This document shows positions 1-9,812 of a stretch of DNA of 52,052 nt, piece after piece. A program made the position numbers and the translations under genes. This DNA is from Bacillota bacterium (GTDB taxonomy: Bacteria; Bacillota; Negativicutes; Sporomusales; Sporomusaceae): the NCBI GenBank assembly GCA_017889705.1, contig JAGGAB010000040.1, forward strand, positions 1-52,052, in the 5' to 3' direction. The number at the start of each line of letters is the position of its first letter. Positions within the stretch are counted from its first letter, which is position 1. Under the pieces are notes generated by a model that did not search any database, was not told the origin of the DNA, and saw nothing but the letters and a program-made list of their open reading frames with translations.

Positions 1-1
1 T

Positions 2-613
2 AAACGACTGATTGAATGTGATAAGTCAGTACGTCAGGGAACCTGGCGCGAGCCTATCAATGGCTTTAATACATTTGATGTCGTCGGAAAAACAGTGGGG
101 ATTATCGGTGCCGGAAACATTGGCCGCAAAGTAGCCAGAAGACTCAAGGGTTTTGAAACTGATATTATCTACTATGATCCATTCCCTGCTCCCGACATTG
201 AAAAGGAGCTTGGCGCCCGCAAGGTTTCGTTGGTGGAATTGGTAAGCTCTGCTGACATTATTTCGATGCATGCGCCTTTGCTTAAGGAAACATGGGGCTT
301 GGTTGGCAAAAAAGAATTTGCTCTCATGAAATCCACAGCAGTTATCATTAATACCTGCAGGGCGGAATTAGTTGACAAAGATGCACTCTTTGAAGCGCTG
401 CAAACCAAGAAGATTGCCGGAGCGGCTCTTGATGTGTTCCACACAGAACCGGCAACCCCGGATGACCCATTTTTGACATTGGACAATGTAATTGTGTCTC
501 CTCATACAGCAGGCCATGCTTGTGAAGGCTGGTACCGACGCGTAAGCTATGCCTGGGAAAATATCAAAAAAGTGGCTGCTGGAGAGGCGCCTGGCTCTAT
601 AGTCAAAGATTAA
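2..613 (+). CDS. D-isomer 2-hydroxyacid dehydrogenase, C-terminal part (5' end outside window)
   Basis: The reading frame is open from the first bases of the window, so the start lies upstream; a GTG at 95 is internal. The visible 203 residues carry the NAD-binding Rossmann motif GIIGAGNIGRKVARRL, the 'NTCRAELVDKDAL' segment with the substrate-binding Arg, the Asp-rich 'AALDVFHTEPA' stretch, and the catalytic His in 'VSPHTAGH', all in the order usual for SerA/GyaR-type dehydrogenases. The enzyme reversibly reduces 2-oxoacids to D-2-hydroxyacids with NAD(P)H in the cytoplasm; the substrate cannot be read from this fragment. Its neighbours (an RraA-like aldolase, two aconitase-like hydratases and a cupin) suggest a branched or carboxylated hydroxy acid, but that is inference. 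Confidence 0.9.
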   Translation, partial: KRLIECDKSVRQGTWREPINGFNTFDVVGKTVGIIGAGNIGRKVARRLKGFETDIIYYDPFPAPDIEKELGARKVSLVELVSSADIISMHAPLLKETWGLVGKKEFALMKSTAVIINTCRAELVDKDALFEALQTKKIAGAALDVFHTEPATPDDPFLTLDNVIVSPHTAGHACEGWYRRVSYAWENIKKVAAGEAPGSIVKD

Positions 614-614
614 T

Positions 615-665
615 TATCAGAAAAGGCTATTTAGTTTCTTTCGTCAAACTAAATGGCTTCTGATA
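615..665 (+). terminator. Hairpin after the dehydrogenase gene
   Basis: The arms starting TATCAGAA and ending TTCTGATA enclose a second matched block (TATTTAGTTT with AAACTAAATG) around an 8-nt loop; there is a small bulge in the 5' arm. No clear T-run follows, so it may be a weak terminator or an mRNA-stabilising structure. Confidence 0.45.
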
Positions 666-737
666 TTAAATGATATTAACTTGTATTGTAAAAAAATCCA
701 TAATCAAGCATTTTACAAACTCATATGGAGGATTCAC

Positions 738-1358
738 ATGAAAAAAATTATTGAAGAACTAAAAGCAGTTCCTGCCACTTGTATATCTGATGCGATGCAA
801 GGCTTTAATCATTTTAATACAGCCATAAAACCGTTAAAGGAAGAGTATGTTATTTGCGGACAAGCAGTTACTGTCAAGGTTCCGGCTGGCGATAATATGC
901 TGGTAATACAAGCAATGAAACAGGGAAAGCCGGGAGATATACTGGTGGTTGATGCCGAGGGATCAGAGTACAGGTCTTTTGCCGGGGACTTTGTCATCGG
1001 TTTGGCGAAAACACTGGGTTTTAGTGGTGTAGTAGCCGATGGAACTGTACGGGATATTTTAAGCATTAAAGAAATGAACTTTCCGGTTTTTTGTCTGGGT
1101 ACGACACTGGCCTGCAGTAAAAAAATTGGCATGGGAGCAATTAATATTCCGATATCCTGCGGTGGCGTCATAGTTAATCCCGGTGATGTTATTGTAGGCG
1201 ATGCTAATGGTGTAGTGGCTATACCCCAAGAAAATATAGAGCAAGTCTTGACTGCGGCCAAGCTTAAAATGAAAAAAGATCAGGACAGGGCCGAAAGAAT
1301 TCTGGGAAACCGGGAAGCGGCATTGCAGTACATTGAAAAGCTTGTGCCGGAAAAATAA
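738..1358 (+). CDS. RraA-family protein (4-hydroxy-2-oxoacid aldolase / oxaloacetate decarboxylase-like)
   Basis: This 206-residue protein has the RraA/HMG-aldolase fold signature. 'VVADGTVRDI' (about residues 100-109) supplies the Arg and Asp that bind pyruvate-enolate and the divalent metal, and 'GGVIVNPGDVIVGDANGVVAIP' near residue 155 is the typical C-terminal block. Family members cleave 4-hydroxy-4-methyl/carboxy-2-oxoacids to pyruvate and decarboxylate oxaloacetate, or bind RNase E in Gammaproteobacteria; the catalytic type fits this context. The start is the ATG at 738 because TATGGAGG lies just upstream; an in-frame extension back to 681 has no ribosome site. It stands between the dehydrogenase and the hydratases in the same direction, so a hydratase-aldolase-dehydrogenase route is plausible, with the substrate unknown. 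Confidence 0.82.
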   Translation: MKKIIEELKAVPATCISDAMQGFNHFNTAIKPLKEEYVICGQAVTVKVPAGDNMLVIQAMKQGKPGDILVVDAEGSEYRSFAGDFVIGLAKTLGFSGVVADGTVRDILSIKEMNFPVFCLGTTLACSKKIGMGAINIPISCGGVIVNPGDVIVGDANGVVAIPQENIEQVLTAAKLKMKKDQDRAERILGNREAALQYIEKLVPEK

Positions 1359-1408
1359 TTGATTGGAATTGTAGGCTATCAATCTTGGTTTAAAGGAGTA
1401 CGAGATCG

Positions 1409-3739
1409 ATGATTGAGTTATTGCCAGGAGGAACATTTCTTTTAAAAGGACATGTAATCCTCAAAGACGCTGACAAGATGACAAAAGACGAGCTGGATCA
1501 TTGTCTGAGTCTGCAAGGGGAAGCGCCGCTGTCAGATCATAGCATTATTTCGCAGGACCGGGCGAGAAAAGGCACGATATCATACCGAATTCTGAGCAGC
1601 CACAATCAGTCTGATGACTGGCAAAATCTTAAGTTGCGGATGGATGCACTGGCATCCCATGATCTTACTTATGTAGGAATTGTTCAGACTGCTGCTCTTG
1701 GTGGAATTAAGGAATTTCCGATACCTTTTGTAATGACTAATTGTCATAACAGTTTATGCGCAATTGGCGGCACGGTTGCTGAGGACGATCATGCTTTTGG
1801 ATTTACTGCTGCCCAAAAATATGGCGGTACATTTGTACCACCTAACCAGGCTGTCATTCATCAATATATGCGGGAAATGATGACTGGCTGCGGCAAAATG
1901 ATTTTAACAGTGGACAGCCATACCCGTTACGGGGCTCTCGGCACCATGGGATTTGGAGAAGGAAGCCCGGAAATAGTAAAACAAATTCTCAAGAAGACCT
2001 ATGACATAGCCTATCCGGAAGTCATTGCCATTTATCTGGAAGGTGCGCCCAAGAATGGTGTAGGTCCGCAGGATATTGCACTAGCCATTATTAAGGCCGT
2101 GTTCCGTAACGGTTTTGTAAATAATAAAGTGATGGAATTTGTTGGACCGGGCGTAGCGAATTTGTCAATTGATTTCCGCAATGGTATTGATGTGATGACA
2201 ACGGAAACCACCTGTTTATCCTCGATCTGGAGTACTGATGACAAGGTTAAAGAGTACTTTGCTATCCATGGGCGGCCTGAGGCATATGCGCAATTAGAGC
2301 CGGCTGAAGTAAGTTATTATGATGGGGTGGTAACGGTTAATCTGGGTGAGATAGAACCTATGATTGCGCTGCCTTTTCATCCTAGTAATGTCTGGTCTAT
2401 TGCTGAGTTAAACAGCAATGCGACAGATATTTTAAGACAAGTAGAGCTTGAAGCTGCGAAGGAATTAGATAATCCTCAGTTGATATTGCGTTTAACTGAC
2501 AAAGTGGTTGACGGACGTTTAAAAGTAGAACAAGGCGTTGTTGCAGGATGCTGTGGTGGCATGTTTGAAAACATTATGGCTATGTCTGATGTTTTGACAA
2601 ATAAGTCAATTGGAAATGGCTATTTTTCACTTAGCGTGTATCCGGCAAGCCAGCCGATTTATCTTGAGCTTTTGAGAACGAAAGCAATTGAAAAATTAAT
2701 GCTGGCCGGTGCTACCATAAAACCGGCATTTTGCGGTCCGTGTTTCGGTTTTGGTGACATTCCTGCTCACGAAAGTTTGAGTATTCGCCATGTAACGCGA
2801 AATTTCAAACATCGTGAAGGTGCTATGCCAACTAATGGCCAGCTTGCGTCAAGTGCTTTGATGGATGCAAGATCTATTGCCGCAACGGCTTTACATGGCG
2901 GTATACTGACACCGGCAACAGAGGTGGAGGTTACCTATACCGAGGCCGATTTTACCTTTGATCCTGATATATATAGTAACCGGGTGTACCAGGGATTTGG
3001 CAAGCCAGTGCCTGACACCGAAATAAAAAACGGTCCTAATATTTCCAACTGGCCGCCGATACCACCGCTTGCTGAAACCCTTCTGCTGAAAGTAGCAGCT
3101 GTTTTAAAAGACCCTGTTACAACTACAGATGAACTTATACCATCTGGTGAAGCATCAACCTATCGTTCTAATCCACAAAAACTGGCTGAATATACATTGT
3201 GTCGTAAAGAACCAGCATATGTGGGCAGATCAAAAACCATGAAAAAAATTGAAGAAACACGTGTAAGTGCCTTGAAAAAAGACAATAGCGAGGAAGTTTT
3301 AGCACAAATAATTATAGAAAACGACTTGCCGCAGCGAATGAAAGGCTGTTTGTCAGATACCGCAATTGGAAGCTTGATTGTTGCGGTTAAGCCGGGAGAC
3401 GGGTCTGCTAGAGAACAGGCGGCATCCAGTCAAAAAATGTTGGGTGGACAGGCTAATATTGCCCATGAATATGCTACTAAACGATATCGCAGCAACCTGA
3501 TTAATTGGGGCTTATTGCCGTTTACTGTTGATGAAGAAACGCTTGCTGGCATTGCGGTTGACGACTTTGTCCATATTCCCGGTATCAAGCAAGCAGTGAA
3601 AGAAGGACGGGAAACAGTACCGGCCTTCATAATTAGCGGCAATAACGCAAAGCAAATTCAACTCAAGTTAGAAAAAATGTCTAAAGAAGAACGAGAAACG
3701 ATATTGGCAGGCTGCCTTATTAACTATTATAGGCAGTAA
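1409..3739 (+). CDS. Aconitase-superfamily hydratase (YbhJ-like), copy 1
   Basis: This is a 776-residue aconitase-family protein. The likely [4Fe-4S] ligands are present: Cys381 or Cys382 in 'VAGCCGGMFEN', and Cys442 and Cys445 in 'FCGPCFGFGD'. The conserved 'HNSLCAIGG' and '[12 protein letters not shown]' blocks lie at about residues 113 and 169. The C-terminal swivel domain has '[18 protein letters not shown]', the equivalent of the catalytic Ser/Arg loop of aconitase, followed by 'NLINWGLLPFTVDE'. Family members dehydrate and rehydrate tricarboxylic or 3-hydroxy acids. It resembles the E. coli YbhJ type more than AcnA, and its substrate is unknown. The start follows AAAGGAG at about 1393. 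A closely related second copy follows after about 150 bases, so a duplication is evident. Confidence 0.85.
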   Translation: MIELLPGGTFLLKGHVILKDADKMTKDELDHCLSLQGEAPLSDHSIISQDRARKGTISYRILSSHNQSDDWQNLKLRMDALASHDLTYVGIVQTAALGGIKEFPIPFVMTNCHNSLCAIGGTVAEDDHAFGFTAAQKYGGTFVPPNQAVIHQYMREMMTGCGKMILTVDSHTRYGALGTMGFGEGSPEIVKQILKKTYDIAYPEVIAIYLEGAPKNGVGPQDIALAIIKAVFRNGFVNNKVMEFVGPGVANLSIDFRNGIDVMTTETTCLSSIWSTDDKVKEYFAIHGRPEAYAQLEPAEVSYYDGVVTVNLGEIEPMIALPFHPSNVWSIAELNSNATDILRQVELEAAKELDNPQLILRLTDKVVDGRLKVEQGVVAGCCGGMFENIMAMSDVLTNKSIGNGYFSLSVYPASQPIYLELLRTKAIEKLMLAGATIKPAFCGPCFGFGDIPAHESLSIRHVTRNFKHREGAMPTNGQLASSALMDARSIAATALHGGILTPATEVEVTYTEADFTFDPDIYSNRVYQGFGKPVPDTEIKNGPNISNWPPIPPLAETLLLKVAAVLKDPVTTTDELIPSGEASTYRSNPQKLAEYTLCRKEPAYVGRSKTMKKIEETRVSALKKDNSEEVLAQIIIENDLPQRMKGCLSDTAIGSLIVAVKPGDGSAREQAASSQKMLGGQANIAHEYATKRYRSNLINWGLLPFTVDEETLAGIAVDDFVHIPGIKQAVKEGRETVPAFIISGNNAKQIQLKLEKMSKEERETILAGCLINYYRQ

Positions 3740-3888
3740 GGCTAATAAGAATTAAGCTAAAGCGCTAATAAGGGTTAGATATTTTTTAGATATGGCAAAG
3801 TCCAGCTTGTCATTTGCTAGCTTGGAGTAATGTATGGATGAAAAGGATCATTACTTTGATGTATAAAATGGTGTAAAGGAGAATTTTG

Positions 3889-6228
3889 ATGGTTGAATTA
3901 ATAAAAAAGGGAGTCTACCTGTTAAAAGGCAGTGTTATTCTTGAAGATGCAGATAAGCAGAGTATTGAAGAAGTAAATGCTATTTTGGCTAAAGCTGGTG
4001 AAGAGAGGTTAAGTTCAGGCACTATTAATAGCGAAACTGCCAGACGGAACACAATCGCGTATAGTATTTTAAGCGCACATAACACTTCTGGTGATGATGC
4101 ATTTTTAAAATTGAAATTTGATGCCCTTGCTTCACATGATATAACTTTTGTTGGCATCATTCAGACCGCAATTGCAAGTGGACTCACTGAGTTTCCGGTA
4201 CCTTATGTACTAACCAATTGTCATAATAGTCTATGTGCAGTGGGCGGGACGATTAACGAGGATGATCATGTTTATGGTTTGTCGGCTGCCCGGAAATTTG
4301 GCGGTATTTTTGTGCCGCCCCACTTAGCGGTAATTCATCAATATATGCGGGAAATGATGGCCGGCTGTGGAAAAATGATTCTAGGATCAGATAGTCATAC
4401 TCGCTATGGCGCATTAGGAACTATGGCGATTGGTGAAGGCGGACCGGAGATTGTTAAACAATTACTGTCCCGCACTTATGATGTTTCCGGTCCGGAAGTT
4501 ATTGCCATCTATCTTGAAGGGAAACCACGTAAGGGGGTAGGACCGCAAGATGTGGCTTTGGCGATTATTAAAGCTGTGTTCAAAGAAGGCTTTGTAAAAA
4601 ATAAGGTTATGGAATTTGTAGGACCAGGTGTAGAAAATCTTAGCGTGGATTTTCGTAATGGCATAGATGTTATGACTACGGAAACTACTTGTCTGTCTTC
4701 TATCTGGCAGACAGACGAAAAAGTAGCCGAATATTACAAAATTCATGGCAGACAAGTTGACTATCGTAAACTTGAGCCAGGTGAAGTCAGCTATTATGAC
4801 GGCGTCGTGAAAGTTGACTTAAATCAGATTGTGCCAATGATTGCATTACCTTTTCACCCCAGTAATGTATTTTCAATAGCCGAATTAAATAGTAATACAG
4901 CCGATATTTTGCACAAGGTCGAACAAGAAGCGAAAGAGCAAATTGAAAACCCCAATCTATCATTGAATCTGACACAGAAAATAGTTAACGGACGGCTTGC
5001 CGTAGAGCAGGGAATCATTGTCGGCTGTTCGGGTGGTACCTTTGAAAATCTTACAGTCGCTGCCGAAATCGTTAGTAACAAATCAGTCGGAAATGGCGAG
5101 TTTTCGTTAAGTGTTTATCCGGCCAGCCAGCCTGTGTTTTCAGCTCTGCTGAGAAATAAGGCGATTGAGAAATTTACGCAAGCAGGCACGGTTATTCGCA
5201 CCGCATTTTGCGGCCCGTGTTTTGGTGCTGGTGACACTCCGGCTAACCACGCCTTGAGCATACGTCATGCTACCCGTAACTTCCCAAATCGTGAAGGATC
5301 AAAACCCGGAAATGGTCAAATTGCTTCTGTGGCTCTAATGGACGCACGTTCGATAGCTGCCACTGCCATAAATGGCGGTGTATTAACATCAGCAACTGAG
5401 ATTGAATATGTAGAGCCTACTAAAGATTATTGTTTTGATCAGTCATCATATCAAAACAGGGTATACCAAGGCTTTGGAAAGCCGCAGAAAGCCGCAGAAT
5501 TAAAGTATGGGCCAGGTATTGCCAATTGGCCGGAGATTCGTCCGTTGCCTGAGAATTTATTATTGAAGTTATCGTCGGTGATTCATGATCCGGTTACTAC
5601 TACTGACGAACTTATTCCTTCAGGGGAAACGTCTTCTTTCCGTTCCAATCCTTTTGTATTATCGGAGTTTACTCTTTCGCGGAAAGATCCTCAATATGTT
5701 AACCGAGCAAAAGAAATTCAGGTATTAGAGCAAAAACGCCAGCAATTGCTTGCTGAAAACAATTCACTCCAAGAACTTGAGAGTGTATTTTTGCCGGCAT
5801 ATGAGGCTAATGGTTCGGGAACCCTTCAGCAGTTTATTAAAAGTACAGGTTTAGGAAGCGTGATTTTTGCCAGGAAGCCAGGAGATGGTTCGGCGCGTGA
5901 ACAGGCAGCTTCTTGTCAACGAGTGTTAGGTGGAGATGCCAATATCGCGATTGAGTATGCAACAAAACGCTATCGGAGCAATGTTATTAACTGGGGCATG
6001 ATTCCGTTTACCATTGATGAAGCTGAGATTGCCAAATTTGCGGTTGAGGATTACTTGTTCATTCCGAATATTCGTCAGAGTATTATTGATGGAACTGAAA
6101 AGGTACAAGCTTTTGTTATTAATAAACAGGGTAAAACTCCGATAGAATTATCTATAAAAAATCTAGCAAAAGAGGACAGAGACATTATTTTGGCAGGTTG
6201 TCTAATTAACTATTATGCCGGAAAATAA
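3889..6228 (+). CDS. Aconitase-superfamily hydratase (YbhJ-like), copy 2
   Basis: This paralogue of the preceding gene has 779 residues and aligns end to end, with conserved '[10 protein letters not shown]', '[13 protein letters not shown]', '[11 protein letters not shown]', '[13 protein letters not shown]' and '[18 protein letters not shown]' motifs. The three cluster cysteines are therefore kept in both copies, and neither is a decayed relic. Divergence is greatest between the Fe-S domain and the swivel domain (about residues 600-640), where linker length also differs. The ATG at 3889 is chosen over the adjacent TTG (3886) because AAAGGAG at about 3875 is then well spaced. Either the two enzymes act on different stereoisomers or successive intermediates, or one is a dosage copy; the sequence does not decide. 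Confidence 0.85.
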   Translation: MVELIKKGVYLLKGSVILEDADKQSIEEVNAILAKAGEERLSSGTINSETARRNTIAYSILSAHNTSGDDAFLKLKFDALASHDITFVGIIQTAIASGLTEFPVPYVLTNCHNSLCAVGGTINEDDHVYGLSAARKFGGIFVPPHLAVIHQYMREMMAGCGKMILGSDSHTRYGALGTMAIGEGGPEIVKQLLSRTYDVSGPEVIAIYLEGKPRKGVGPQDVALAIIKAVFKEGFVKNKVMEFVGPGVENLSVDFRNGIDVMTTETTCLSSIWQTDEKVAEYYKIHGRQVDYRKLEPGEVSYYDGVVKVDLNQIVPMIALPFHPSNVFSIAELNSNTADILHKVEQEAKEQIENPNLSLNLTQKIVNGRLAVEQGIIVGCSGGTFENLTVAAEIVSNKSVGNGEFSLSVYPASQPVFSALLRNKAIEKFTQAGTVIRTAFCGPCFGAGDTPANHALSIRHATRNFPNREGSKPGNGQIASVALMDARSIAATAINGGVLTSATEIEYVEPTKDYCFDQSSYQNRVYQGFGKPQKAAELKYGPGIANWPEIRPLPENLLLKLSSVIHDPVTTTDELIPSGETSSFRSNPFVLSEFTLSRKDPQYVNRAKEIQVLEQKRQQLLAENNSLQELESVFLPAYEANGSGTLQQFIKSTGLGSVIFARKPGDGSAREQAASCQRVLGGDANIAIEYATKRYRSNVINWGMIPFTIDEAEIAKFAVEDYLFIPNIRQSIIDGTEKVQAFVINKQGKTPIELSIKNLAKEDRDIILAGCLINYYAGK

Positions 6229-6263
6229 ATGTAGTTAACCGATGATATAAAGGAGGAGAAGCA

Positions 6264-6602
6264 ATGATTATACGAGGTAAAGATTTACCGGTAGAACAAC
6301 GTACAGGAGAACGGTTGGGAACATCTACGAAGATTCTTACCGAAGAACAAATGCATAATAAAACTAAAGTATTTGCTCACATTGCTCTGAAGCCAGGTTC
6401 AAAAACTCCATTGCATAAGCATGAAGGTACGTTTGAAGGATTTTATATTTTGGCAGGCACAGGGTTAGTGAATGACAATGGTAAAATGGTGCAGGTCAGT
6501 GCAGGTGATGTTGTATTTACTGATGACGGTGAAACTCATGGTATTGAAAACAACGGTAACACTGACTTAGAGTATATTGCGTTGGTAACTTATTGTGGCT
6601 AA
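6264..6602 (+). CDS. Small single-domain cupin
   Basis: This 112-residue protein has the two cupin motifs: 'PLHKHEGTFEGFYILAGTG' (His, His, Glu as metal ligands) and 'VSAGDVVFTDDGETHGIEN' (third His). It is the length of a minimal RmlC-like barrel. Cupins of this size serve as isomerases, decarboxylases, dioxygenases or sugar/acid-binding proteins; no specific reaction can be assigned. A strong ribosome site (AAGGAGGAG) precedes the ATG. It follows the second hydratase by 35 bases and ends at a terminator, so it is probably the last gene of the hydroxy-acid cluster. Confidence 0.85.
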   Translation: MIIRGKDLPVEQRTGERLGTSTKILTEEQMHNKTKVFAHIALKPGSKTPLHKHEGTFEGFYILAGTGLVNDNGKMVQVSAGDVVFTDDGETHGIENNGNTDLEYIALVTYCG

Positions 6603-6620
6603 ATAGTCCAAATTACAAAT

Positions 6621-6656
6621 GACTAGATGAATCATATGATTTGTCTAGTTTTTTGT
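6621..6656 (+). terminator. Intrinsic terminator of the hydroxy-acid cluster
   Basis: The stem GACTAGATGAATCAT / ATGATTTGTCTAGT, with a bulge, is followed directly by TTTTTTG. It closes the transcript after the cupin gene. Confidence 0.8.
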
Positions 6657-6736
6657 TTGGCAATAATTAATTTATTATGAGAGGATATTAGTAGCTTATG
6701 TGAGAAATATACATAACAAGGGGAGTGATTGTATTA

Positions 6737-7249
6737 ATGGCAAAAATTGTACTTGTGTTAATCATGCTTTCTTCGATATATTCGTGGGAACTTGCTTCTG
6801 CTGCTTTGATTATATTTGCAATGTGTTCTGTACTTGTTAGGAATAAGGAAGTAAGCAAGTACATTGCCGCAAAAAACATCTGTGTAAATAAGCGCTGGGA
6901 TGTGCAGTATTTAGCGGGATTCCCGTCTTTGACTGTAGAAAGACCGGTGGATTGCTCTTTAATAATTGATGATAATAACGATTTACTTGTTTTGATAGGG
7001 AAGTTCGAGGAAAAGATTCCGCTTGTTAATATTAATACTGTTGTTGTGGCAAGCAAAAAGACTTTGGGTATTGGGAAGATGTTTAAAATTAATTATAGTA
7101 ATGCCCTGGGCCAAGAAAGCGATATTATTTTTAAATCGCTTAATAGCAACGCTATATCGGAAGCAATTATAGATATAATAAATAGGCTTGATAAAGAAGT
7201 GTACAGCGGTGACAAGGGAAATAAAGTAATTGATGTTGAAAGTCTATAA
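6737..7249 (+). CDS. Hypothetical membrane-anchored protein
   Basis: I do not recognise this 170-residue protein. The first 35 residues are strongly hydrophobic ('KIVLVLIMLSSIYSW' and 'ASAALIIFAMCSVLV'), giving one or two membrane segments. The rest is a soluble alpha/beta-looking domain of about 130 residues with a repeated hydrophobic-strand pattern ('LLVLIGKFEEKIPLVNINTV') and no cysteine motif. The ATG at 6737 is favoured by AAGGGGAG 11 bases upstream; a GTG at 6725 overlaps that site. It is a single gene between the cupin terminator and the pyr promoter, with no operon partner. Confidence 0.7.
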   Translation: MAKIVLVLIMLSSIYSWELASAALIIFAMCSVLVRNKEVSKYIAAKNICVNKRWDVQYLAGFPSLTVERPVDCSLIIDDNNDLLVLIGKFEEKIPLVNINTVVVASKKTLGIGKMFKINYSNALGQESDIIFKSLNSNAISEAIIDIINRLDKEVYSGDKGNKVIDVESL

Positions 7250-7277
7250 TTGATAAGAGTATTTTAGATATTTACGC

Positions 7278-7307
7278 TTGACATTTCTTGCCGAATTCTG
7301 TTATTAT
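7278..7307 (+). promoter_or_regulatory. Sigma-A type promoter of the pyr operon
   Basis: TTGACA (7278-7283) and TATTAT (7302-7307) are separated by 18 bases, placing the start of transcription near 7314, just upstream of the first PyrR-binding loop. Confidence 0.75.
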
Positions 7308-7326
7308 AACTGTAATATAAATATGG

Positions 7327-7357
7327 CCTTTAAGTTGGTCCTGTGAGGCTGGCAAGG
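7327..7357 (+). promoter_or_regulatory. PyrR-binding loop 1 (anti-antiterminator)
   Basis: A 31-nt element of the form CCTTTAA-GTTGGTCCTGTGAGGCT-GGCAAGG. The core GGTCCTGTGAGGCT matches the conserved PyrR recognition sequence (A/G)GUCCNGNGAGGCU known from Bacillus pyr leaders, and the flanks CCTT and AAGG pair. UMP-bound PyrR would stabilise this hairpin and favour the terminator at 7386-7420. Confidence 0.88.
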
Positions 7358-7385
7358 GGATAGTAAGGATTAATTATGTTTTGAT

Positions 7386-7420
7386 GCCTTCTTGCGTGCT
7401 TTCACGGTAAGAAGGCTTTT
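7386..7420 (+). terminator. Attenuator terminator 1 of the pyr leader
   Basis: The stem GCCTTCTT / AAGAAGGC is followed by TTTTATT. It lies 28 bases after PyrR-binding loop 1, the normal arrangement for PyrR-controlled attenuation. Confidence 0.8.
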
Positions 7421-7446
7421 ATTATATCTGAAAAAGCAAATACTAT

Positions 7447-7477
7447 CCTTTAAGTTGACCCAGAGAGGTCGGCAAGG
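7447..7477 (+). promoter_or_regulatory. PyrR-binding loop 2 (anti-antiterminator)
   Basis: This is a second 31-nt element with the same CCTTTAAGTTG start and GGCAAGG end as loop 1. Its core GACCCAGAGAGGTC again fits the PyrR consensus, with the stem change CCT-to-CCC... and GGCT-to-GGTC keeping the fold. It controls the terminator at 7517-7555. Confidence 0.88.
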
Positions 7478-7516
7478 ATGTTGTCGCCAGATGCTTATTT
7501 GTCATGGCATTATTCC

Positions 7517-7555
7517 AACTCCTTGCTGTTATACGGTAAGGAGTTTGTTTTTTTC
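7517..7555 (+). terminator. Attenuator terminator 2 of the pyr leader
   Basis: The stem AACTCCTT / AAGGAGTT is followed by TGTTTTTTTC. It ends 28 bases before the pyrB start codon and follows PyrR-binding loop 2. Confidence 0.83.
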
Positions 7556-7582
7556 TTAATAATTCAAAGGGGGAGTGTGTAA

Positions 7583-8539
7583 ATGAGTAAAGCCCAAATA
7601 TCACTTAAACGTAAAGACATTTTGGGGCTTGAGACTATGTCCGCGCCGGAAATGAGTTTGATTCTGGATACGGCCAAGGAAATGAAAAACATAATTGACA
7701 GGGATATTAAGAAAGCGCCAACCTTGCGTGGGAAATCCATTGTTAATTTGTTTTTTGAAAACAGCACCCGGACACGTACCTCATTTGAATTAGCTGGTAA
7801 ATATCTAGGAGCAGATGTTGTTAACATTTCAACAAGCTCCAGCAGTGTGGCTAAAGGCGAAAGCTTGCGAGATACGCTATTGACAGTAGAAGCCATGGGG
7901 GTAGACATTATTGTTATGCGCCACGAAGCTGAAGGTTCGGCACAGTTCGCCGCTAACATTGCCAAACCGGTTATCATTAATGCCGGTGATGGCGCACATG
8001 AACATCCAACCCAGGGACTGCTTGATATGTTTACAATCAAACAATATAAAGGGAAAATCGAAGGGCTGAAAGTCGCCATTGTAGGCGATATCCTGCATAG
8101 TCGGGTAGCCCGTTCCAATATCTGGGGTTTGATGAAAATGGGAGCCGAGGTGCATCTTGCCGGTCCACAGACACTACTGCCTCGCGAGATTGAAAAAATC
8201 GGTGTGAAAGTACACCGCCGAGTGGAGGAAGCCCTCGACCAGGCTGATGTTGTCAATGTGCTTAGAATTCAGCTTGAACGTCAGAAAAAAGGTCTGTTTC
8301 CGTCGGCAAGAGAATACGCTCGCATCTTCGGGGTAAATGCTAAAAAGTTAGCACTGGCCAAACCTGATGCGCTCTTAATGCATCCGGGCCCGATGAACCG
8401 CGGACTGGAAATTTCGCCGGAAATAGCGTACGGTGAACAGTCGGCCATCCAAGAACAGGTAAAAAACGGGCTGGCAGTCAGAATGGCCCTGTTATTCTTA
8501 GTGCTGATGGGAGGGACAAACATTGAAACTGCTAATTAA
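7583..8539 (+). CDS. pyrB: Aspartate carbamoyltransferase catalytic subunit
   Basis: PyrB condenses carbamoyl phosphate with L-aspartate to N-carbamoyl-aspartate, the first committed step of pyrimidine synthesis. The 318-residue protein has the carbamoyl-phosphate loop '[13 protein letters not shown]' (STRTR at residues 61-65), the '[10 protein letters not shown]' block, and '[13 protein letters not shown]' in the aspartate-binding domain. Length is normal and no regulatory PyrI chain is encoded next to it. The ATG follows GGGGGAGTG. It is the first gene of the operon, directly behind two PyrR attenuators, and its 3' end overlaps pyrC by 17 bases. Confidence 0.97.
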   Translation: MSKAQISLKRKDILGLETMSAPEMSLILDTAKEMKNIIDRDIKKAPTLRGKSIVNLFFENSTRTRTSFELAGKYLGADVVNISTSSSSVAKGESLRDTLLTVEAMGVDIIVMRHEAEGSAQFAANIAKPVIINAGDGAHEHPTQGLLDMFTIKQYKGKIEGLKVAIVGDILHSRVARSNIWGLMKMGAEVHLAGPQTLLPREIEKIGVKVHRRVEEALDQADVVNVLRIQLERQKKGLFPSAREYARIFGVNAKKLALAKPDALLMHPGPMNRGLEISPEIAYGEQSAIQEQVKNGLAVRMALLFLVLMGGTNIETAN

Positions 8540-9812
8540 AGGTGGACGTATCATAAATCCGGCAGACAACACAGATGAAGTCGGAGATATTTTAATAGAA
8601 GATAAAGTTATTGCCGCTATCGGGCAAAACCTTAGTGCTGACGGGGCGCAGGTGATTGACGCTGCCGGTTTGGTGGTTGCTCCCGGCCTTATTGATATGC
8701 ATGTTCATTTACGCGAACCAGGCCTTGAGGCCAAAGAGGATATTGTTTCCGGTACGCGCGCTGCCGCTGCTGGAGGTTTTACAACAGTTGCTTGTATGCC
8801 AAATACCAAGCCGGTTGTCGACAACTCGATTTTGGTGGCCGGGATCATCCAACGCGCACAAACGGAAGGCGTTGTCAATGTCAAGGTAATCGGCGCGCTC
8901 AGTAAAGGCCTGGAAGGCAAAGAATTGGCGGAAATTGGTGATATGATCCAAGCCGGAGCTGTCGCGATTTCTGATGACGGCGGACATCTTGACAGCACAC
9001 GGCTATTAAAAACCGGTCTTGAATATACCGGGATGTTTGAACGGCCGGTTATCACCCACTCAGAAGATGAAGAACTTGCCGGTGAGGGATATATGCATGA
9101 AGGCTCGGTCTCTGCCATGCTGGGCGTCAAGGGGCGGCCGGCAGTTGCCGAGGATATTGCGGTAGCCAGAGATATTATGTTGGCCGAATATGCCAATGCG
9201 CCGCTGCACATCGCTCATGTCAGCAGCAAAGGGGCAGTGGAACTTATCCGCCAGGCCAAAAAACGCGGGGTAAAAGTAACTGCTGAAGCCACACCACATC
9301 ACCTGACACTGACTGACGAAGAACTGAAAACCTTTAACACGGCTTTTAAAGTCAATCCGCCGTTGCGTTCGGCTGAGCATGTAGAGGCGCTAATCGCCGG
9401 TCTCAAAGACGGTACTATTGATATGATTGCAACAGATCATGCTCCCCACGCCTTTGAGGAAAAGGATGTGGAGTTTCGTTATGCGCCAAGTGGCTTTGCT
9501 GGCCTGGAAACTGCGCTGGCAGTGGTGCTGACAGAGCTATATCACACAGGAAAACTTACGCTGATCGAAGTCATTGAAAAAATGTCGGCAGCTCCGGCAA
9601 GAACTTTCGGATTGCCTGGCGGTGTGCTGAAAGTCGGTGCGCCAGCTGATGTCACAATTATTGATAGTGAATATAAATGGACTGTTGACTGCATAAAATT
9701 TTATACTCGCGGCAAACATTCTCCATTTGAAGGCAGGAATTTAAGGGGTCGATCACTAATTACTATAGTGAACGGTAGTATAATTATGCAAAATGGTGAG
9801 GTGCTTACATGA
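8523..9812 (+). CDS. pyrC: Dihydroorotase
   Basis: PyrC cyclises carbamoyl-aspartate to dihydroorotate. The 429-residue protein is of the class I (Bacillus/Aquifex) type. '[10 protein letters not shown]' gives the zinc ligands His60 and His62 and the substrate Arg64, 'CMPNT' and '[10 protein letters not shown]' follow, and '[13 protein letters not shown]' supplies the catalytic Asp. The start is TTG at 8523, supported by GGGAGG nine bases upstream and by the conserved N-terminus; it lies inside the end of pyrB. The stop overlaps the carA start in an ATGA arrangement, which suggests translational coupling. Confidence 0.96.
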   Translation: MKLLIKGGRIINPADNTDEVGDILIEDKVIAAIGQNLSADGAQVIDAAGLVVAPGLIDMHVHLREPGLEAKEDIVSGTRAAAAGGFTTVACMPNTKPVVDNSILVAGIIQRAQTEGVVNVKVIGALSKGLEGKELAEIGDMIQAGAVAISDDGGHLDSTRLLKTGLEYTGMFERPVITHSEDEELAGEGYMHEGSVSAMLGVKGRPAVAEDIAVARDIMLAEYANAPLHIAHVSSKGAVELIRQAKKRGVKVTAEATPHHLTLTDEELKTFNTAFKVNPPLRSAEHVEALIAGLKDGTIDMIATDHAPHAFEEKDVEFRYAPSGFAGLETALAVVLTELYHTGKLTLIEVIEKMSAAPARTFGLPGGVLKVGAPADVTIIDSEYKWTVDCIKFYTRGKHSPFEGRNLRGRSLITIVNGSIIMQNGEVLT

